Notes: generated from the letters alone by a model not told the origin. Counted from the stretch's first letter, positions 9,461 through 18,259 are shown. The stretch: 58,495 bases of DNA from Microvirga massiliensis (GCF_001006805.1 NZ_LN811351.1:574098-632592); one strand, 5' to 3'. Made by a program: numbers and translations.

Positions 9461-12232
9461 ATGTCGGAAGGCATCAAGTTTTCCCTGAACGGCAAGGAGG
9501 TCGAGGCTCACCCGGGCGAGACCATCTGGCAGGTCGCTCAGCGCTACGACACCGAGATCCCGCACCTTTGCTATTCTCACAAGCCGGGCTATCGGCCGGA
9601 CGGCAACTGTCGCGCCTGCGTGGTCGAGATTGAGGGCGAGCGGGTCCTCGCGGCATCCTGTGTCCGGAAGCCCGCCCCGGGGATGAAGGTCAACACGGCG
9701 TCCGAGCGCGCCCAGGCATCCCAGAAGCTCGTGTTCGAACTGCTCGTCGCGGACCAGCCGGAGCGCACCGATGCGCATGACCCGGATTCGCGGTTCTGGA
9801 ACTGGGCGGACCGCATCGAAGTGACCGAGAGCCGGTTCCCTGCCGTCGCGCGCCCGAGCAAGACGGTCGATTTCAGCCATCCCGCGATGGCCGTCCAACT
9901 CGACGCCTGCATTCATTGCACGCTTTGCGTCCGCGCATGCCGGGAAGTGCAGGTCAACGACGTGATCGGGATGGCATCGCGCGGCCATCTCGAAAAGATC
10001 ATCTTCGATTTCGATGACCCGATGGGCGATTCGACCTGCGTGGCCTGCGGCGAGTGCGTTCAGGCCTGTCCGACAGGCGCCCTGATGCCGGCCACGCTCG
10101 TCGACGAGGCGGGCCGCTACACGAACGCACCGGACCGCGAGGTCGAGAGCGTCTGTCCCTATTGCGGCGTCGGTTGCCAGCTCACGTACCAGATCAAGAA
10201 CGACCGGATCGTCGCGGTTCAGGGAAGGGACGGGCCGGCGAACCAGAATCGCCTCTGCGTCAAGGGTCGCTTCGGCTTCGACTACGTCCACCACTCCGAT
10301 CGCCTCACGGTTCCGCTGATCCGTAAGGAGGGCGTTCCCAAGAGCGACGTCGCGACCGACCCACTCAATCCGCTGACCCATTTCCGGGAGGCGACCTGGG
10401 AGGAGGCTCTCGAGCGGGCAGCCGGCGGTCTCAAGCGGATTCGTGACGAGCGCGGCGGTGGGGCGCTGGCGGGCTTCGGCTCGGCCAAAGGTTCGAACGA
10501 AGAGGCCTATCTCTTCCAGAAGCTGGTGCGTACCGGATTCGGGACCAATAACGTCGACCACTGCACACGCCTTTGCCACGCCTCGTCCGTTGCCGGACTG
10601 CTCGAAGGGGTGGGTTCCGGCGCCGTTTCGGCCCCATTCATGGCGGCCGAGGATGCGGACGTCATCGTCGTGATTGGCGCGAACCCGACCGAGAACCACC
10701 CGGTCGCCGCGACCTTCTTCAAGAATGCGGTCGAACGCGGCGCCAAGCTCGTCGTCATGGACCCCCGCGGCATAACGCTCAAGCGGCATGCGACGCACAT
10801 GCTGCAATTCAAGCCGGGCCGTGACGTCGCCATGCTGAACGCCATGCTGCACACGATTGTCGAGGAGCAGCTCTACGATCGGCAGTACGTGCAGGCGAAC
10901 ACGGAGGATTTCGAGAAGCTCGTCGAGAACGTGAAGGACTTCTCGCCGGAGGAGATGGAAGCAGTCTGCGGAATCCCGGCAGCGACGCTCCGCGAGGTCG
11001 CTCGCCTTTATGCCCGCGCCGAAGCAGCGATCATCTTCTGGGGCATGGGCGTCTCGCAGCACATTCATGGCACCGACAACACGCGCTGCCTGATCGCCCT
11101 CGCTCTGTCGACAGGCCAGATCGGCCGGCCGGGCACGGGACTGCATCCTCTGCGCGGCCAGAATAACGTGCAGGGGGCTTCGGACGCTGGCCTCATCCCG
11201 ATGTTCTTCCCGGACTACAAGTCCGTGGAGGATCCGGAGACACGCGCCTTCTACGAGGAGTTCTGGGGTACGAGTCTCGACCCGAATCGCGGTCTCACCG
11301 TCGTCGAGATCATGGACGCGATCCACGCGGGCTCGATCCGGGGCATGTACATCATGGGTGAGAACCCCGCGATGTCGGACCCCGATCTAAACCATGCCCG
11401 CGGAGCGCTCGCGTCCCTGGAGCATCTCGTGGTCCAGGATCTCTTCCTGACGGAGACGGCCAAGTATGCGGACGTGGTCCTGCCGGCTTCTGCTTGGCCG
11501 GAGAAGGACGGGACCGTTACGAACACGAACCGTCAAGTTCAGATGGGACGCAAGGCGCTGCCTCTGCCCGGCCAAGCCCGACAGGATCTCGAGATCATCG
11601 TCGAGATGGGGCAGCGGCTCGGATTGGACTGGACCTATACGCATCCGCGCGAAGTCTTCGCCGAGATGGCGGAGGCCATGCCTTCGCTGAAGAATATCAC
11701 CTGGGAGCGGCTGCAGCGCGAGCACTCGGTCACCTACCCGTGCGATGCTCCGGATCAGCCCGGGCACGACATCGTGTTCGGAGACGGTTTCCCGACGGCG
11801 AGCGGGCGCGGGAAGTTCGTCCCTGCCAGGCTCGTTTCGCCGGCCGAGGAGCCCGATCAGGAATACCCGATGGTGTTGACGACCGGTCGCCAGCTGGAGC
11901 ACTGGCATACCGGGTCCATGACACGGCGCTCACGTGTGCTCGACGATCTCGAGCCGGAGGCCGTGGCCTATGTGTCCGCCCGCGACATGGAGCGACTCGG
12001 GATGCGGTCAGGCGATCGCATGCAGGTGAGCACTCGGCGCGGCAGCATTCAGCTGAAAGCCAGAATCGATGGTATGATTCCGCCGGGTCTCGTCTTCATC
12101 CCGTTCGCCTATGCGGAAGCAGCCGCGAACATTCTGACGAACCCTCAGCTCGACCCATTCGGCAAGATCCCGGAATTCAAATACTGCGCCGCGCGGATTG
12201 ATCCGATTCGGGACGCTGTCGCAGCAGAGTAA
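9461..12232 (+). CDS. fdhA: NAD-dependent formate dehydrogenase, catalytic (molybdenum/tungsten) alpha subunit
   Basis: It oxidises formate to CO2. The 923-residue protein starts with a NuoG-type [2Fe-2S] domain (CYSHKPG, CRAC, SCVRKP within residues 20-75). Two [4Fe-4S] clusters follow (CIHCTLCVRACRE and CVACGECVQACP), then the molybdopterin oxidoreductase domain with its own cluster (CPYCGVGC) and a C-terminal molydopterin-binding domain. The metal ligand is a cysteine, not selenocysteine, in HCTRLCHASS (Cys about 372). ATG 9461 is chosen for the GGAAGGAG just upstream. No fdhD or small delta subunit gene lies next to it. Whether the metal is Mo or W cannot be read from sequence; the closest described arrangement, FDH1 of M. 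extorquens, uses tungsten. Confidence 0.95.
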   Translation: MSEGIKFSLNGKEVEAHPGETIWQVAQRYDTEIPHLCYSHKPGYRPDGNCRACVVEIEGERVLAASCVRKPAPGMKVNTASERAQASQKLVFELLVADQPERTDAHDPDSRFWNWADRIEVTESRFPAVARPSKTVDFSHPAMAVQLDACIHCTLCVRACREVQVNDVIGMASRGHLEKIIFDFDDPMGDSTCVACGECVQACPTGALMPATLVDEAGRYTNAPDREVESVCPYCGVGCQLTYQIKNDRIVAVQGRDGPANQNRLCVKGRFGFDYVHHSDRLTVPLIRKEGVPKSDVATDPLNPLTHFREATWEEALERAAGGLKRIRDERGGGALAGFGSAKGSNEEAYLFQKLVRTGFGTNNVDHCTRLCHASSVAGLLEGVGSGAVSAPFMAAEDADVIVVIGANPTENHPVAATFFKNAVERGAKLVVMDPRGITLKRHATHMLQFKPGRDVAMLNAMLHTIVEEQLYDRQYVQANTEDFEKLVENVKDFSPEEMEAVCGIPAATLREVARLYARAEAAIIFWGMGVSQHIHGTDNTRCLIALALSTGQIGRPGTGLHPLRGQNNVQGASDAGLIPMFFPDYKSVEDPETRAFYEEFWGTSLDPNRGLTVVEIMDAIHAGSIRGMYIMGENPAMSDPDLNHARGALASLEHLVVQDLFLTETAKYADVVLPASAWPEKDGTVTNTNRQVQMGRKALPLPGQARQDLEIIVEMGQRLGLDWTYTHPREVFAEMAEAMPSLKNITWERLQREHSVTYPCDAPDQPGHDIVFGDGFPTASGRGKFVPARLVSPAEEPDQEYPMVLTTGRQLEHWHTGSMTRRSRVLDDLEPEAVAYVSARDMERLGMRSGDRMQVSTRRGSIQLKARIDGMIPPGLVFIPFAYAEAAANILTNPQLDPFGKIPEFKYCAARIDPIRDAVAAE

Positions 12233-12406
12233 AGCGGGCACGCATGTCTGGCGCGGATGGAGCAATCCGGTTCCGCCCGCTCCAGACCCGTTATGCGACA
12301 CGGCCAGGATCCTTTACGTGACGGCCATGCGCCTCAGGGGGAGTGGAACAAATCCGTCGAGTTTCGAATTCGATTCAGAGATTAATCCAGCACGAGCCCC
12401 TGCAAA

Positions 12407-12838
12407 ATGCCCACTGCCAACATCCATGATCGAGCGACCGTCGAGGCGCTCTATCCGCTCGCTGCTTTCGAAGAGGATGCGGCTCACAATTCGGCCGGCA
12501 AGGCGGACGTCATCCAAGGCATCCGTGTCGAGTCGCCGCCGGACGAGAACGGAACCTTCACGCTCTCTCGCGCCAAGCGGCACGTCGGCGAGGTCCGGAC
12601 GAACGGCGTGGCCATTTTTCTCGCCCCAGACCATCAGTATCGGTACTCCGCGCTCATGAAGGACGACGAGAACTATGGCGGACCGATCGAGAAGGGTGAC
12701 GCGCTCGCGTCAGCGCGGAACTCGGCCGACGGCTACAGGTCCTTCATTGACAGCATTCTGGAAACGGCGCGCACTGCGGATTTCCAGCCGCCGATCGGAC
12801 GCGGTGAAGAGCGACTTCGAGGCTTTCACGGGGGCTGA
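12407..12838 (+). CDS. hypothetical protein
   Basis: This open frame of 143 codons has the strong G/C preference at third positions seen in neighbouring genes, which argues that it is translated. I recognise no family. The product is acidic and hydrophilic, with no signal peptide, membrane segment or cysteine. No clear Shine-Dalgarno motif precedes ATG 12407, so the start is unsure. It lies 175 bases after the formate dehydrogenase alpha gene on the same strand, and the terminator of the convergent small gene lies just beyond it. Confidence 0.5.
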   Translation: MPTANIHDRATVEALYPLAAFEEDAAHNSAGKADVIQGIRVESPPDENGTFTLSRAKRHVGEVRTNGVAIFLAPDHQYRYSALMKDDENYGGPIEKGDALASARNSADGYRSFIDSILETARTADFQPPIGRGEERLRGFHGG

Positions 12839-12910
12839 TGAGAGATCGACTCCGAATTCCGGCTTGTCCTTGGATCTCAGATTAAAGCCGGACGTGCTCC
12901 TCGGACTCCA

Positions 12911-12942
12911 GACAAAAAGAAAGGGCGCCGTAAAGGCGCCCT
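12911..12942 (-). terminator. rho-independent terminator of the small membrane protein gene
   Basis: The stem GGGCGCC/GGCGCCC (12923-12929 with 12935-12941, loop of five) is followed on the minus strand by CTTTCTTTTTGTC, a proper T-tract. It lies 31 bases beyond the stop of the 76-codon gene, which marks that gene as a monocistronic unit. Confidence 0.85.
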
Positions 12943-12972
12943 ATCGTTGGGAGCGGGGTCCCGATAGCGGGC

Positions 12973-13203
12973 TTACGCAGCCTTCTTGAGCTCGTTGCTG
13001 TTCGCCGACTCGCCGAGCGAGAGCGTCTGCGCGGTGAACTGACGAGGAGCGGGAAGACGGGTGGGTTCAGCCATGCGCTGGACATCGCTGACGATCTCTC
13101 CGAACAGGCTGCGATCCTTCAGCGCGATCTCGTAGACGACGCCAGCGAGACCCGCCACCGCAAGCGCGAGCATGGCATATTCAAAGAAATAAGCGGAGAT
13201 CAT
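12973..13203 (-). CDS. small membrane protein of unknown function, putative oxalate-regulon member
   Basis: The 76-residue product has one hydrophobic N-terminal helix (about residues 6-27, FEYAMLALAVAGLAGVVYEI), a short basic/acidic stretch and a polar Pro/Ser/Asn-rich C-terminal tail ending KKAA. I recognise no family. An AGAGGG ribosome-binding site precedes the ATG at 13203, and a rho-independent terminator follows. Operator site 3 (13299-13313), identical over 15 bases to the element before GntR-oxc-frc, lies about 95 bases upstream. The gene therefore looks like a separately transcribed member of the oxalate regulon. A role as accessory subunit of a transporter or dehydrogenase is speculation. 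Confidence 0.8.
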   Translation of the reverse strand: MISAYFFEYAMLALAVAGLAGVVYEIALKDRSLFGEIVSDVQRMAEPTRLPAPRQFTAQTLSLGESANSNELKKAA

Positions 13204-13250
13204 CGTTCAGCCCTCTGTCTGTGGAATTCTATGCTGCGACGCATCATGTG

Positions 13251-13265
13251 TGGTGCAATGCACCA
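13251..13265. promoter_or_regulatory. palindrome in the small membrane protein promoter
   Basis: TGGTGCA-A-TGCACCA is a perfect 15-bp odd palindrome, 48 bases upstream of the start of the 76-codon gene. It lies between operator site 3 and the gene. It may be a second regulator's site; no known consensus is claimed. Confidence 0.4.
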
Positions 13266-13296
13266 TATGGCAGCAGGGCTGACCAAATTCAAGCGC

Positions 13297-13317
13297 TGTG
13301 GCATACCAAATACACAA
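13297..13317 (-). promoter_or_regulatory. GntR-type operator, site 3
   Basis: On the minus strand 13313-13299 reads GTATTTGGTATGCCA, identical over 15 bases to site 1 (289-303). It is oriented toward the 76-codon membrane protein gene. No clear TTGACA hexamer is visible beside this copy. Confidence 0.65.
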
Positions 13318-13964
13318 TACGCCATTCCGACAGAGCATGGCGGGGCCCGCCACCACCCTCCGACGCGCGTGCTCTGCAATTCTCCCACGAGCCGCGAAAT
13401 GGGCGCAGTCGCATTATGAACAGGGCGTGATTGCATAATCGGCGGCCTTCGTGAGATGGGACACTACGGTGCTCGCCACCGAGGCTTTGGCGGCTGCGCC
13501 ACCAGTCTATGTCGCTCCGGTCTGCGCCAGTGGGGGCTCCTGTGCGACCCGTTCGGACTTGCAACCCGATCGATGCAGGCCCAATCGGGACCGGCTGCTC
13601 CTACAGGGCCTCGGGCAAACGGGCCAGGGAGACCGTCGGTTGGGCCGCAAGCGGGCATCCCAGCCGATTGTCGCGCGCTTCGATCGGATTGCATTTATCG
13701 ACGAAAGAGTCGGTTGACCATGAAATCGGTCAGCGGCACCATAGGGTATTGCGCTTATTCGCTTGACCAATACCGTTGCGGCAAGGCTGCTCAGCCTGAA
13801 GAGTATTTTTCATGATTATTTTCGATCCCAGAACGGGACAGACGGTCACCATCAAACCGCCGATCAGACCGCGCGATTCACGTTACTCTTGATCTGCGTG
13901 CTGGCCGGGCTTCAGGGAATTCATCACGTTTCCGGAAGTTCTCTTCTCTCTCCAGTGTCCTCTC
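13318..13964. other. stretch without a recognised gene
   Basis: Several overlapping short frames are open on both strands here, but their codon use is mixed, ribosome-binding sites are lacking and no protein pattern is recognisable. The local base composition is less GC-biased than in the flanking genes. I see no RNA gene. Confidence 0.5.
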
Positions 13965-14044
13965 CGTCACTGCGAACGCAGTGAGGCACTCCAGGAGTGT
14001 AACAGTCGACGGGTAGATTGCTTCGCCTCCGGCTCGCAATGACG
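13965..14044. repeat. dispersed palindromic repeat, copy 1
   Basis: The element opens with CGTCACTGCGAACGCAGTGA and closes with TTGCTTCGCCTCCGGCTCGC followed by AATGACG. Its ends are mutually complementary (GTCAnTGCGA with TCGCAATGAC), so the whole can fold into a long imperfect hairpin. A second copy follows 60 bases on, and a third lies at about 44.8 kb. It resembles REP/BIME-like intergenic repeats of alphaproteobacteria. Confidence 0.8.
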
Positions 14045-14093
14045 GGTGTGGTTCAGGCGTCACTCCGCTTTCGGCAGTTCTCTACGCGTCCCT

Positions 14094-14170
14094 ACACCCT
14101 CTTCGTCATTGCGAACGCAGTGAAGCAATCTACCCGTCGACGGATGGCTCGCCTGCGGCTCGCAATGACG
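14094..14170. repeat. dispersed palindromic repeat, copy 2
   Basis: It starts CACCCTCTTCGTCATTGCGA, continues with GCAGTGAAGCAATCTACCCG and ends CGGCTCGCAATGACG. It shares most of its length with copy 1 and also with the reverse complement of copy 3, including the outer CACCCTCTT. Copies 1 and 2 form a tandem pair between the small membrane protein and a secreted protein gene. Confidence 0.8.
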
Positions 14171-14201
14171 GGTGGGGCACCGTATCCGGTGTAATGAAAC
14201 G

Positions 14202-14537
14202 TCAGTCGCACACCCGAACCGGGCGGCGTACGTATTCGCCGTAGTAGGAATCGTAGTACGTCCGATATGCTGTCCGACATGCAGGGCGACGCTCGCGGTA
14301 TCCACTATAGAACCGCTCTCCCCGGCTATCTCGCCAGTCGCGCCGGTCATGTCCACGACGCAGCCACGGCGGACCACCCTGATGGCCGGGCTTGTGGTGA
14401 ATGCGGGTGATTTGCAATTCGCTTCGCGCTCCTGTCCAACCTGCTTGATCCACCGGGGTGGAGAGAGCTGGTGCAACAGAAAAACCGAGCGCACTGGTCA
14501 TTATCAGAACTGACAAACGCATTCTCAAACTCCGCAT
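14202..14537 (-). CDS. small secreted Arg/Tyr-rich protein
   Basis: The 111-residue product starts with a basic n-region and a hydrophobic core (MRLSVLIMTSALGFSVAPAL) typical of a Sec signal peptide, with cleavage near residue 27. The mature part is short, strongly basic and rich in Arg, Tyr, Gly and Trp (for example GYRERR, TYYDSYYGEYVRRP). It has two cysteines, the second almost at the C-terminus. This looks like one of the small periplasmic proteins common in rhizobial genomes; I cannot name a function. An alternative start is the ATG at residue 6. It is monocistronic, next to a pair of dispersed repeats. Confidence 0.65.
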   Translation of the reverse strand: MRSLRMRLSVLIMTSALGFSVAPALSTPVDQAGWTGARSELQITRIHHKPGHQGGPPWLRRGHDRRDWRDSRGERFYSGYRERRPACRTAYRTYYDSYYGEYVRRPVRVCD

Positions 14538-14618
14538 TGGTTAATGAAAGAACAGGCACAACCCTGCACAGTTCCGTCCAGAGCAGCAAATCGGTCAACC
14601 ACGAAAGACAAAAGCCGG

Positions 14619-15239
14619 TCAGCGGATTGGATCAGTCCGCACTGAAATGAGCTTGATCAGGTCATCTACCACGAAGCGGGTTTCGGTGATCTCGAGGCCG
14701 GCTTCGATCACGTGCTCCTCCGTCTTGCGATCGAATCCTGCTCCATAGGCCCACTTCATCCAGGGCTCCCACAGGCGAGCAATTGCGGCTCTGATCGCAC
14801 CTTTCGGACGCACGTATTCGAGCAGTCGAAGAGTTCCGCCGGGTTTCAGCACACGCGCAATCTCGTGCAGCGCCGGCACCTGCAGGTCATTGGGCAGAAC
14901 ACAGAACAGGAAGGACGCAACGGCTGCGTCGAAAGACTTATCCGGCAGGGAAAGGCGAGTCACATCCATCGCGTGCAACTCGATTGTGCGGCCGAGCTCC
15001 CGGGCATGCCGTGCCGCACGCGCCAGCATCGCCGGACTCTGATCGATGCCCACGACCTCTGCGCCTTGCGGATAGAATGGAATGTTCCGCCCCGTGCCGA
15101 CGCCGGCGTCGAGAATGCGTCCCGACATGCCGTCGAAGAGCAGCGGGCGGATCTGCCGATAGCGGCCGTACTCGAACGGAAGGTCGAGAAGATCATAGAA
15201 GGGCGCGATGCGCTGGTAGCGATCGAGGGTGGAAAGCAC
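14619..15239 (-). CDS. class I SAM-dependent methyltransferase
   Basis: The product has 206 residues from GTG 15239, chosen because GGAAGG lies five bases upstream; the frame is open further but reads into the neighbour's 3' side. Motif I is ILDAGVGTGRN (about 45), the acidic end of strand 2 is GIDQSP (about 68), and a post-core KPGGTLRLLEYV follows (about 140). The N-terminal YDLLDLPFEYGRYRQIR and C-terminal region resemble phosphatidylethanolamine N-methyltransferase/UbiE-like enzymes, so a phospholipid or quinone substrate is possible, though not proven. It lies downstream of the DUF2243 gene on the same strand. Confidence 0.85.
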   Translation of the reverse strand: MLSTLDRYQRIAPFYDLLDLPFEYGRYRQIRPLLFDGMSGRILDAGVGTGRNIPFYPQGAEVVGIDQSPAMLARAARHARELGRTIELHAMDVTRLSLPDKSFDAAVASFLFCVLPNDLQVPALHEIARVLKPGGTLRLLEYVRPKGAIRAAIARLWEPWMKWAYGAGFDRKTEEHVIEAGLEITETRFVVDDLIKLISVRTDPIR

Positions 15240-15367
15240 GGCCGCCTTCCGGCGATGTTGCGAGCCTGCCAGTCTCTTACGACAACCTCGAGACTGGCGC
15301 CATGCCTCCGGAAGCGAGGCCTTGGCTATGGCAAGAGGCCGTAAGGACGAGCGTGATCTGAGACCGT

Positions 15368-15895
15368 CTACATTGTCGGCCCATGTCGGGTATGCACTAA
15401 GCCCGCTCTCGCGACGGTCTCTCTCTGCCCTGATCGCAAGAGAAGCCAGCCACCGATCAGCATGAGGGCGCCCCAGATCAGGAAAGCGACGTCCCAATAG
15501 ATCCATTGCTCACGGGGGACGGTTTCGTTCACGTGATGAAGCCCGAGCAGATGATGGTCGATGATCCCCTCAACGAGGTTGAAGAGGCCGAAGCCCATCA
15601 GGATCGTGCCCGACAGGAGCTTTCCGGACCAGCGAATGTGATGTGTCCGGGAGTGGCGCCACAGGATGTAAAGACCAAGCCCCGTGAAAACATAAGTGCT
15701 CGCGTGGAAGATGCCGTCCCAGAACGTATTGATCTTGAGGTTCTCGACGGTGTCGGGCAGGTATCCCGCGCTGGTGACCATGTGGTGCCATTGCAGCACC
15801 TGATGCAGGACGATCCCGTCGAAGAATCCACCAAGGCCAAGCCCAAGTAGGATTCCGGCCGAGACTGGAAAGCTGACTTTGTGATGCTCGCTCAT
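15368..15895 (-). CDS. DUF2243 family integral membrane protein
   Basis: The 175-residue protein has about four hydrophobic helices and the family's characteristic histidines (GGFFDGIVLHQVLQWHHM, NLVEGIIDHHLLGLHHVNE). Its function is unknown. The many paired histidines in or near the membrane suggest metal or heme contacts, but that is inference. ATG 15895 is chosen because the protein then begins with a short polar segment before the first helix, as in the family. It follows the DUF2892-type gene by 17 bases on the same strand, so the two are probably cotranscribed. Confidence 0.85.
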   Translation of the reverse strand: MSEHHKVSFPVSAGILLGLGLGGFFDGIVLHQVLQWHHMVTSAGYLPDTVENLKINTFWDGIFHASTYVFTGLGLYILWRHSRTHHIRWSGKLLSGTILMGFGLFNLVEGIIDHHLLGLHHVNETVPREQWIYWDVAFLIWGALMLIGGWLLLRSGQRETVARAGLVHTRHGPTM

Positions 15896-15912
15896 CGCAT
15901 GATGCTCACCAG

Positions 15913-16371
15913 TCAAAGCCTGGCCGCCTGAAGAGCATGGCTTGCACGGGTGTCTCGATTGCCCAGGCCAGGCCCGATCTGGCCGAAATCCCCTCGCAAT
16001 GCCTTCAGGGCGTAGCGCTCGGTTTCGATTTCGCGCGCTGTGCGAAAGCCCAGGCGCCGCAAAACCGGCAGAGGAGGACACCAGCCCTGCACAGCATGCT
16101 GGAACAGAAAGGCCGTGACCAGGGCGGGCAGAATGAGCCAGCGCTTGTCGATCGCGGCGGCCAGCGCCATGCCCGTGAAGGCCAGCGTCGAGGCGTTCGC
16201 CTCCAGGGTCCGCTCGATATCCCATTCCTGGTCCAACTCGCGGAGGCGATGGTCGATGCGCTCCGGGTGGCTCGCATGCCATCTGACGCTGTCTGCGAGG
16301 TGGGCCTCGATGCGGCGGTTCACCTCTTGGCTCGTCTGCTGGGATACGCGGTTGACCGTGCTCGCAACCAT
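15913..16371 (-). CDS. DUF2892-like small membrane protein
   Basis: The 152-residue product starts at ATG 16371, with a strong AGGAGGT six bases upstream. A polar, charged N-terminal half (about residues 1-60, helical, Arg/Glu rich) precedes a hydrophobic pair (about 65-100) ending in the family run QHAVQGWCPPLPVLRRLGFR. A conserved tail EIETERYALKALRGD follows. The transmembrane part resembles the YgaP/DUF2892 family. A truncated relative lies at 25561-25720. It heads a probable operon with DUF2243 and the methyltransferase. Confidence 0.75.
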   Translation of the reverse strand: MVASTVNRVSQQTSQEVNRRIEAHLADSVRWHASHPERIDHRLRELDQEWDIERTLEANASTLAFTGMALAAAIDKRWLILPALVTAFLFQHAVQGWCPPLPVLRRLGFRTAREIETERYALKALRGDFGQIGPGLGNRDTRASHALQAARL

Positions 16372-16534
16372 AGCTGAACCTCCTGCAACTCCCGGAGAAA
16401 CAATGCTTTCAGCCTCGGGTTCCGCACCCACACTGATCGGCCCCTTGGCTTTCCCATGGGCCTAATCCGATATTGTGAGATCCATGCACGCGTCGGCGCA
16501 TCGTGCCCGACGAGCCGACACGACAGGAGGCCCC

Positions 16535-17155
16535 ATGAGCGAGCAATCCGAAAAGGATCGGTGGAACGAACGCTATGCAGGTGACGACTACCTGTTCGGC
16601 ACCAGCCCCAATGCCTTCCTGGCCGCCCAACGGCACCTCCTCGTTCCCGGGCAGACAGCGCTGGCAATCGCGGACGGGGAGGGACGTAACGGCGTCTGGC
16701 TCGCCGAGCAGGGATTGCGCGTCACTGCCGTCGATGTCTCGCCGATCGCTCTCGACAAGGCGCGCCGGCTCGCGGAGCACAAGGACGTCGACCTGACCTC
16801 CATTCAGGCCGATCTCGCCACATGGGACTGGCAGGAGAGCAGTTTCGACGTGGTCGCGGCCATCTTCATCCAGTTCGCAAATCCCAACCTGCGCGAGGCT
16901 ATCTTTCGCGGGATCCGCCGCACACTCGTGCCTGGAGGATTGCTCCTGCTACAAGGCTACCGTCCGGAACAGATCCAGTATGGGACCGGCGGTCCCCCTC
17001 ACGCCGAGAACATGTACACTGCAGCAATGCTACGCGAGGCCTTCTCGGATTTCGAGATCGTCAGCCTGGCCGAGCACGACAGCATCATCCAGGAGGGGAC
17101 GGGACATCACGGGATGTCCGCTCTCGTGGATCTGGTTGCACGCAAGCCATCGTGA
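16535..17155 (+). CDS. class I SAM-dependent methyltransferase (TehB/thiopurine methyltransferase-like)
   Basis: The 206-residue cytoplasmic enzyme starts at ATG 16535, with a perfect AGGAGG four bases upstream. The N-terminus WNERYAGDDYLFGTSPNAFL is typical of TehB-like methyltransferases. SAM motif I is ALAIADGEGRNGVWLA (about 43-58), strand 2 ends VTAVDVSP, and LVPGGLLLLQGY is the post-core motif (about 130). It is divergent from the DUF2892 gene. The substrate is unknown; relatives act on tellurite, thiols or small molecules. Confidence 0.88.
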   Translation: MSEQSEKDRWNERYAGDDYLFGTSPNAFLAAQRHLLVPGQTALAIADGEGRNGVWLAEQGLRVTAVDVSPIALDKARRLAEHKDVDLTSIQADLATWDWQESSFDVVAAIFIQFANPNLREAIFRGIRRTLVPGGLLLLQGYRPEQIQYGTGGPPHAENMYTAAMLREAFSDFEIVSLAEHDSIIQEGTGHHGMSALVDLVARKPS

Positions 17156-17626
17156 CGGTCCGCGCGCCGTCGATGCTCTCGAGCGTCCTTGCGAGTAGCG
17201 AGATCGCGCCGGCGCGTGGCAGACACGCTGAGGGCGTGGCTCGCACTCCTCGGCATGCGGCTCGGCCCCCATATTGCGGCAAAGTGGATACGGCTCTGTC
17301 AGGGTTCGTAATCAACCCTTCGAGATCTCGTGACACCGCTGCGACATGATTTCTGCCGTAGAGAGACAATCGGCCGCGCCATTGGCTGCAATTCCCGGCG
17401 TATTCGTGCCGGGCGGGATGCCATGCCTGCAGAACCTGGATGCCACGCCTGGTGCGACACTCGTGACGAGCGCCTGCCGTGAACCGACCATGGAAAGCGG
17501 CGCGCCGAGGAGCCATCTGTGTGACCGCATCGAAGCTTGGCGCGCCGTGACACGCTGCGAACGCGCCGGCAGGAACTCCCGCGCAAGCTCGATTCTGTCC
17601 GGCTCGTGAACCGCTGAGGGTATTGC
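17156..17626. other. stretch without a recognised gene
   Basis: About 470 bases between the methyltransferase and the sco-like gene. Short frames are open on both strands but show no ribosome-binding site or recognisable protein. The promoter of the sco-like gene should lie at its right end; no clear -35/-10 pair stands out. Confidence 0.5.
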
Positions 17627-18259
17627 ATGTCTTTTCTGAAGATCATCCGCTGGACGGCCTGGACGCTCGTTGCCGTCGCGCTCTTCGGCGTAACGGGGGT
17701 GATCCTGGGCTGGCTTCAGGTCGAGAAATTCGGCGCTGGCCGAAACACTCCCGTGCCGGTTGTGTCGTCGGGTGTTCCTACGATCGGCGGCCCGTTCTCG
17801 CTCGTGAACCACCGTGGCGAGCGCGTCACGCAGGACACATTCAAGGGCAAGGCAACGGCGTATTTCTTCGGCTTCACGCACTGCCCGGACGTGTGCCCGA
17901 CGACGCTCTTCGAGATGACCCGGCATCTCGAGCAGCTCGGGCCGGATGCCGACCGTCTCAACGTCGTCTTCGTCACCGTGGATCCGGAGCGGGACACGCC
18001 AGAGCTCTTGCGGACCTATCTCGAGAGCTTCGATCCCCGGATCGTGGGACTCACCGGCACGCCGGAGGAAGTTGCGGCCATGGCGAAGGAGTTCCGGGTC
18101 TCGTATCGCAAGGTCCCGACGGAAAACGGCGAATACACCATGGACCACACGGCATCCGTCGTCGTGACCGACGCACAGGGCGCCTTTGTGACTTTGATCG
18201 ACTCCCATGAGGACGCCACGATGGCGCTCACGAAACTCAAGCGTGCCTTGGCGGATTGA
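17627..18259 (+). CDS. SCO1/SenC family copper chaperone/thiol protein
   Basis: The 210-residue protein is anchored by an N-terminal helix (about 9-30) and carries a thioredoxin-fold domain facing the periplasm. The copper/redox motif CPDVC (Cys86, Cys90) and the distal histidine in DHTAS (His174) are all present, as needed for Cu binding and CuA-site assembly of cytochrome c oxidase. The spacing is normal for the family. It lies next to several periplasmic thiol oxidoreductase genes and may serve that block, or oxidase assembly, or both. Confidence 0.92.
   Translation: MSFLKIIRWTAWTLVAVALFGVTGVILGWLQVEKFGAGRNTPVPVVSSGVPTIGGPFSLVNHRGERVTQDTFKGKATAYFFGFTHCPDVCPTTLFEMTRHLEQLGPDADRLNVVFVTVDPERDTPELLRTYLESFDPRIVGLTGTPEEVAAMAKEFRVSYRKVPTENGEYTMDHTASVVVTDAQGAFVTLIDSHEDATMALTKLKRALAD

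Noticed and set aside
9404..11326. Long minus-strand frame opposite the formate dehydrogenase alpha gene
   Set aside because: Same artefact of GC-rich codons; the plus-strand protein has all its cofactor motifs in order.
13456..13815. Short plus-strand frames in the gene-poor stretch after operator site 3
   Set aside because: No ribosome-binding site, mixed codon use, several equally long overlapping frames; no sign of selection for one.
13965..14170. CRISPR array suggested by two similar palindromic units
   Set aside because: Only two units, unequal length, with spacer-like gap of unrelated size, and a third copy lies 30 kb away in inverse orientation; no cas genes.
17346..17609. Possible small gene before the sco-like gene
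   Set aside because: No ribosome-binding site, no recognisable pattern, and an antisense frame of similar quality overlaps it.
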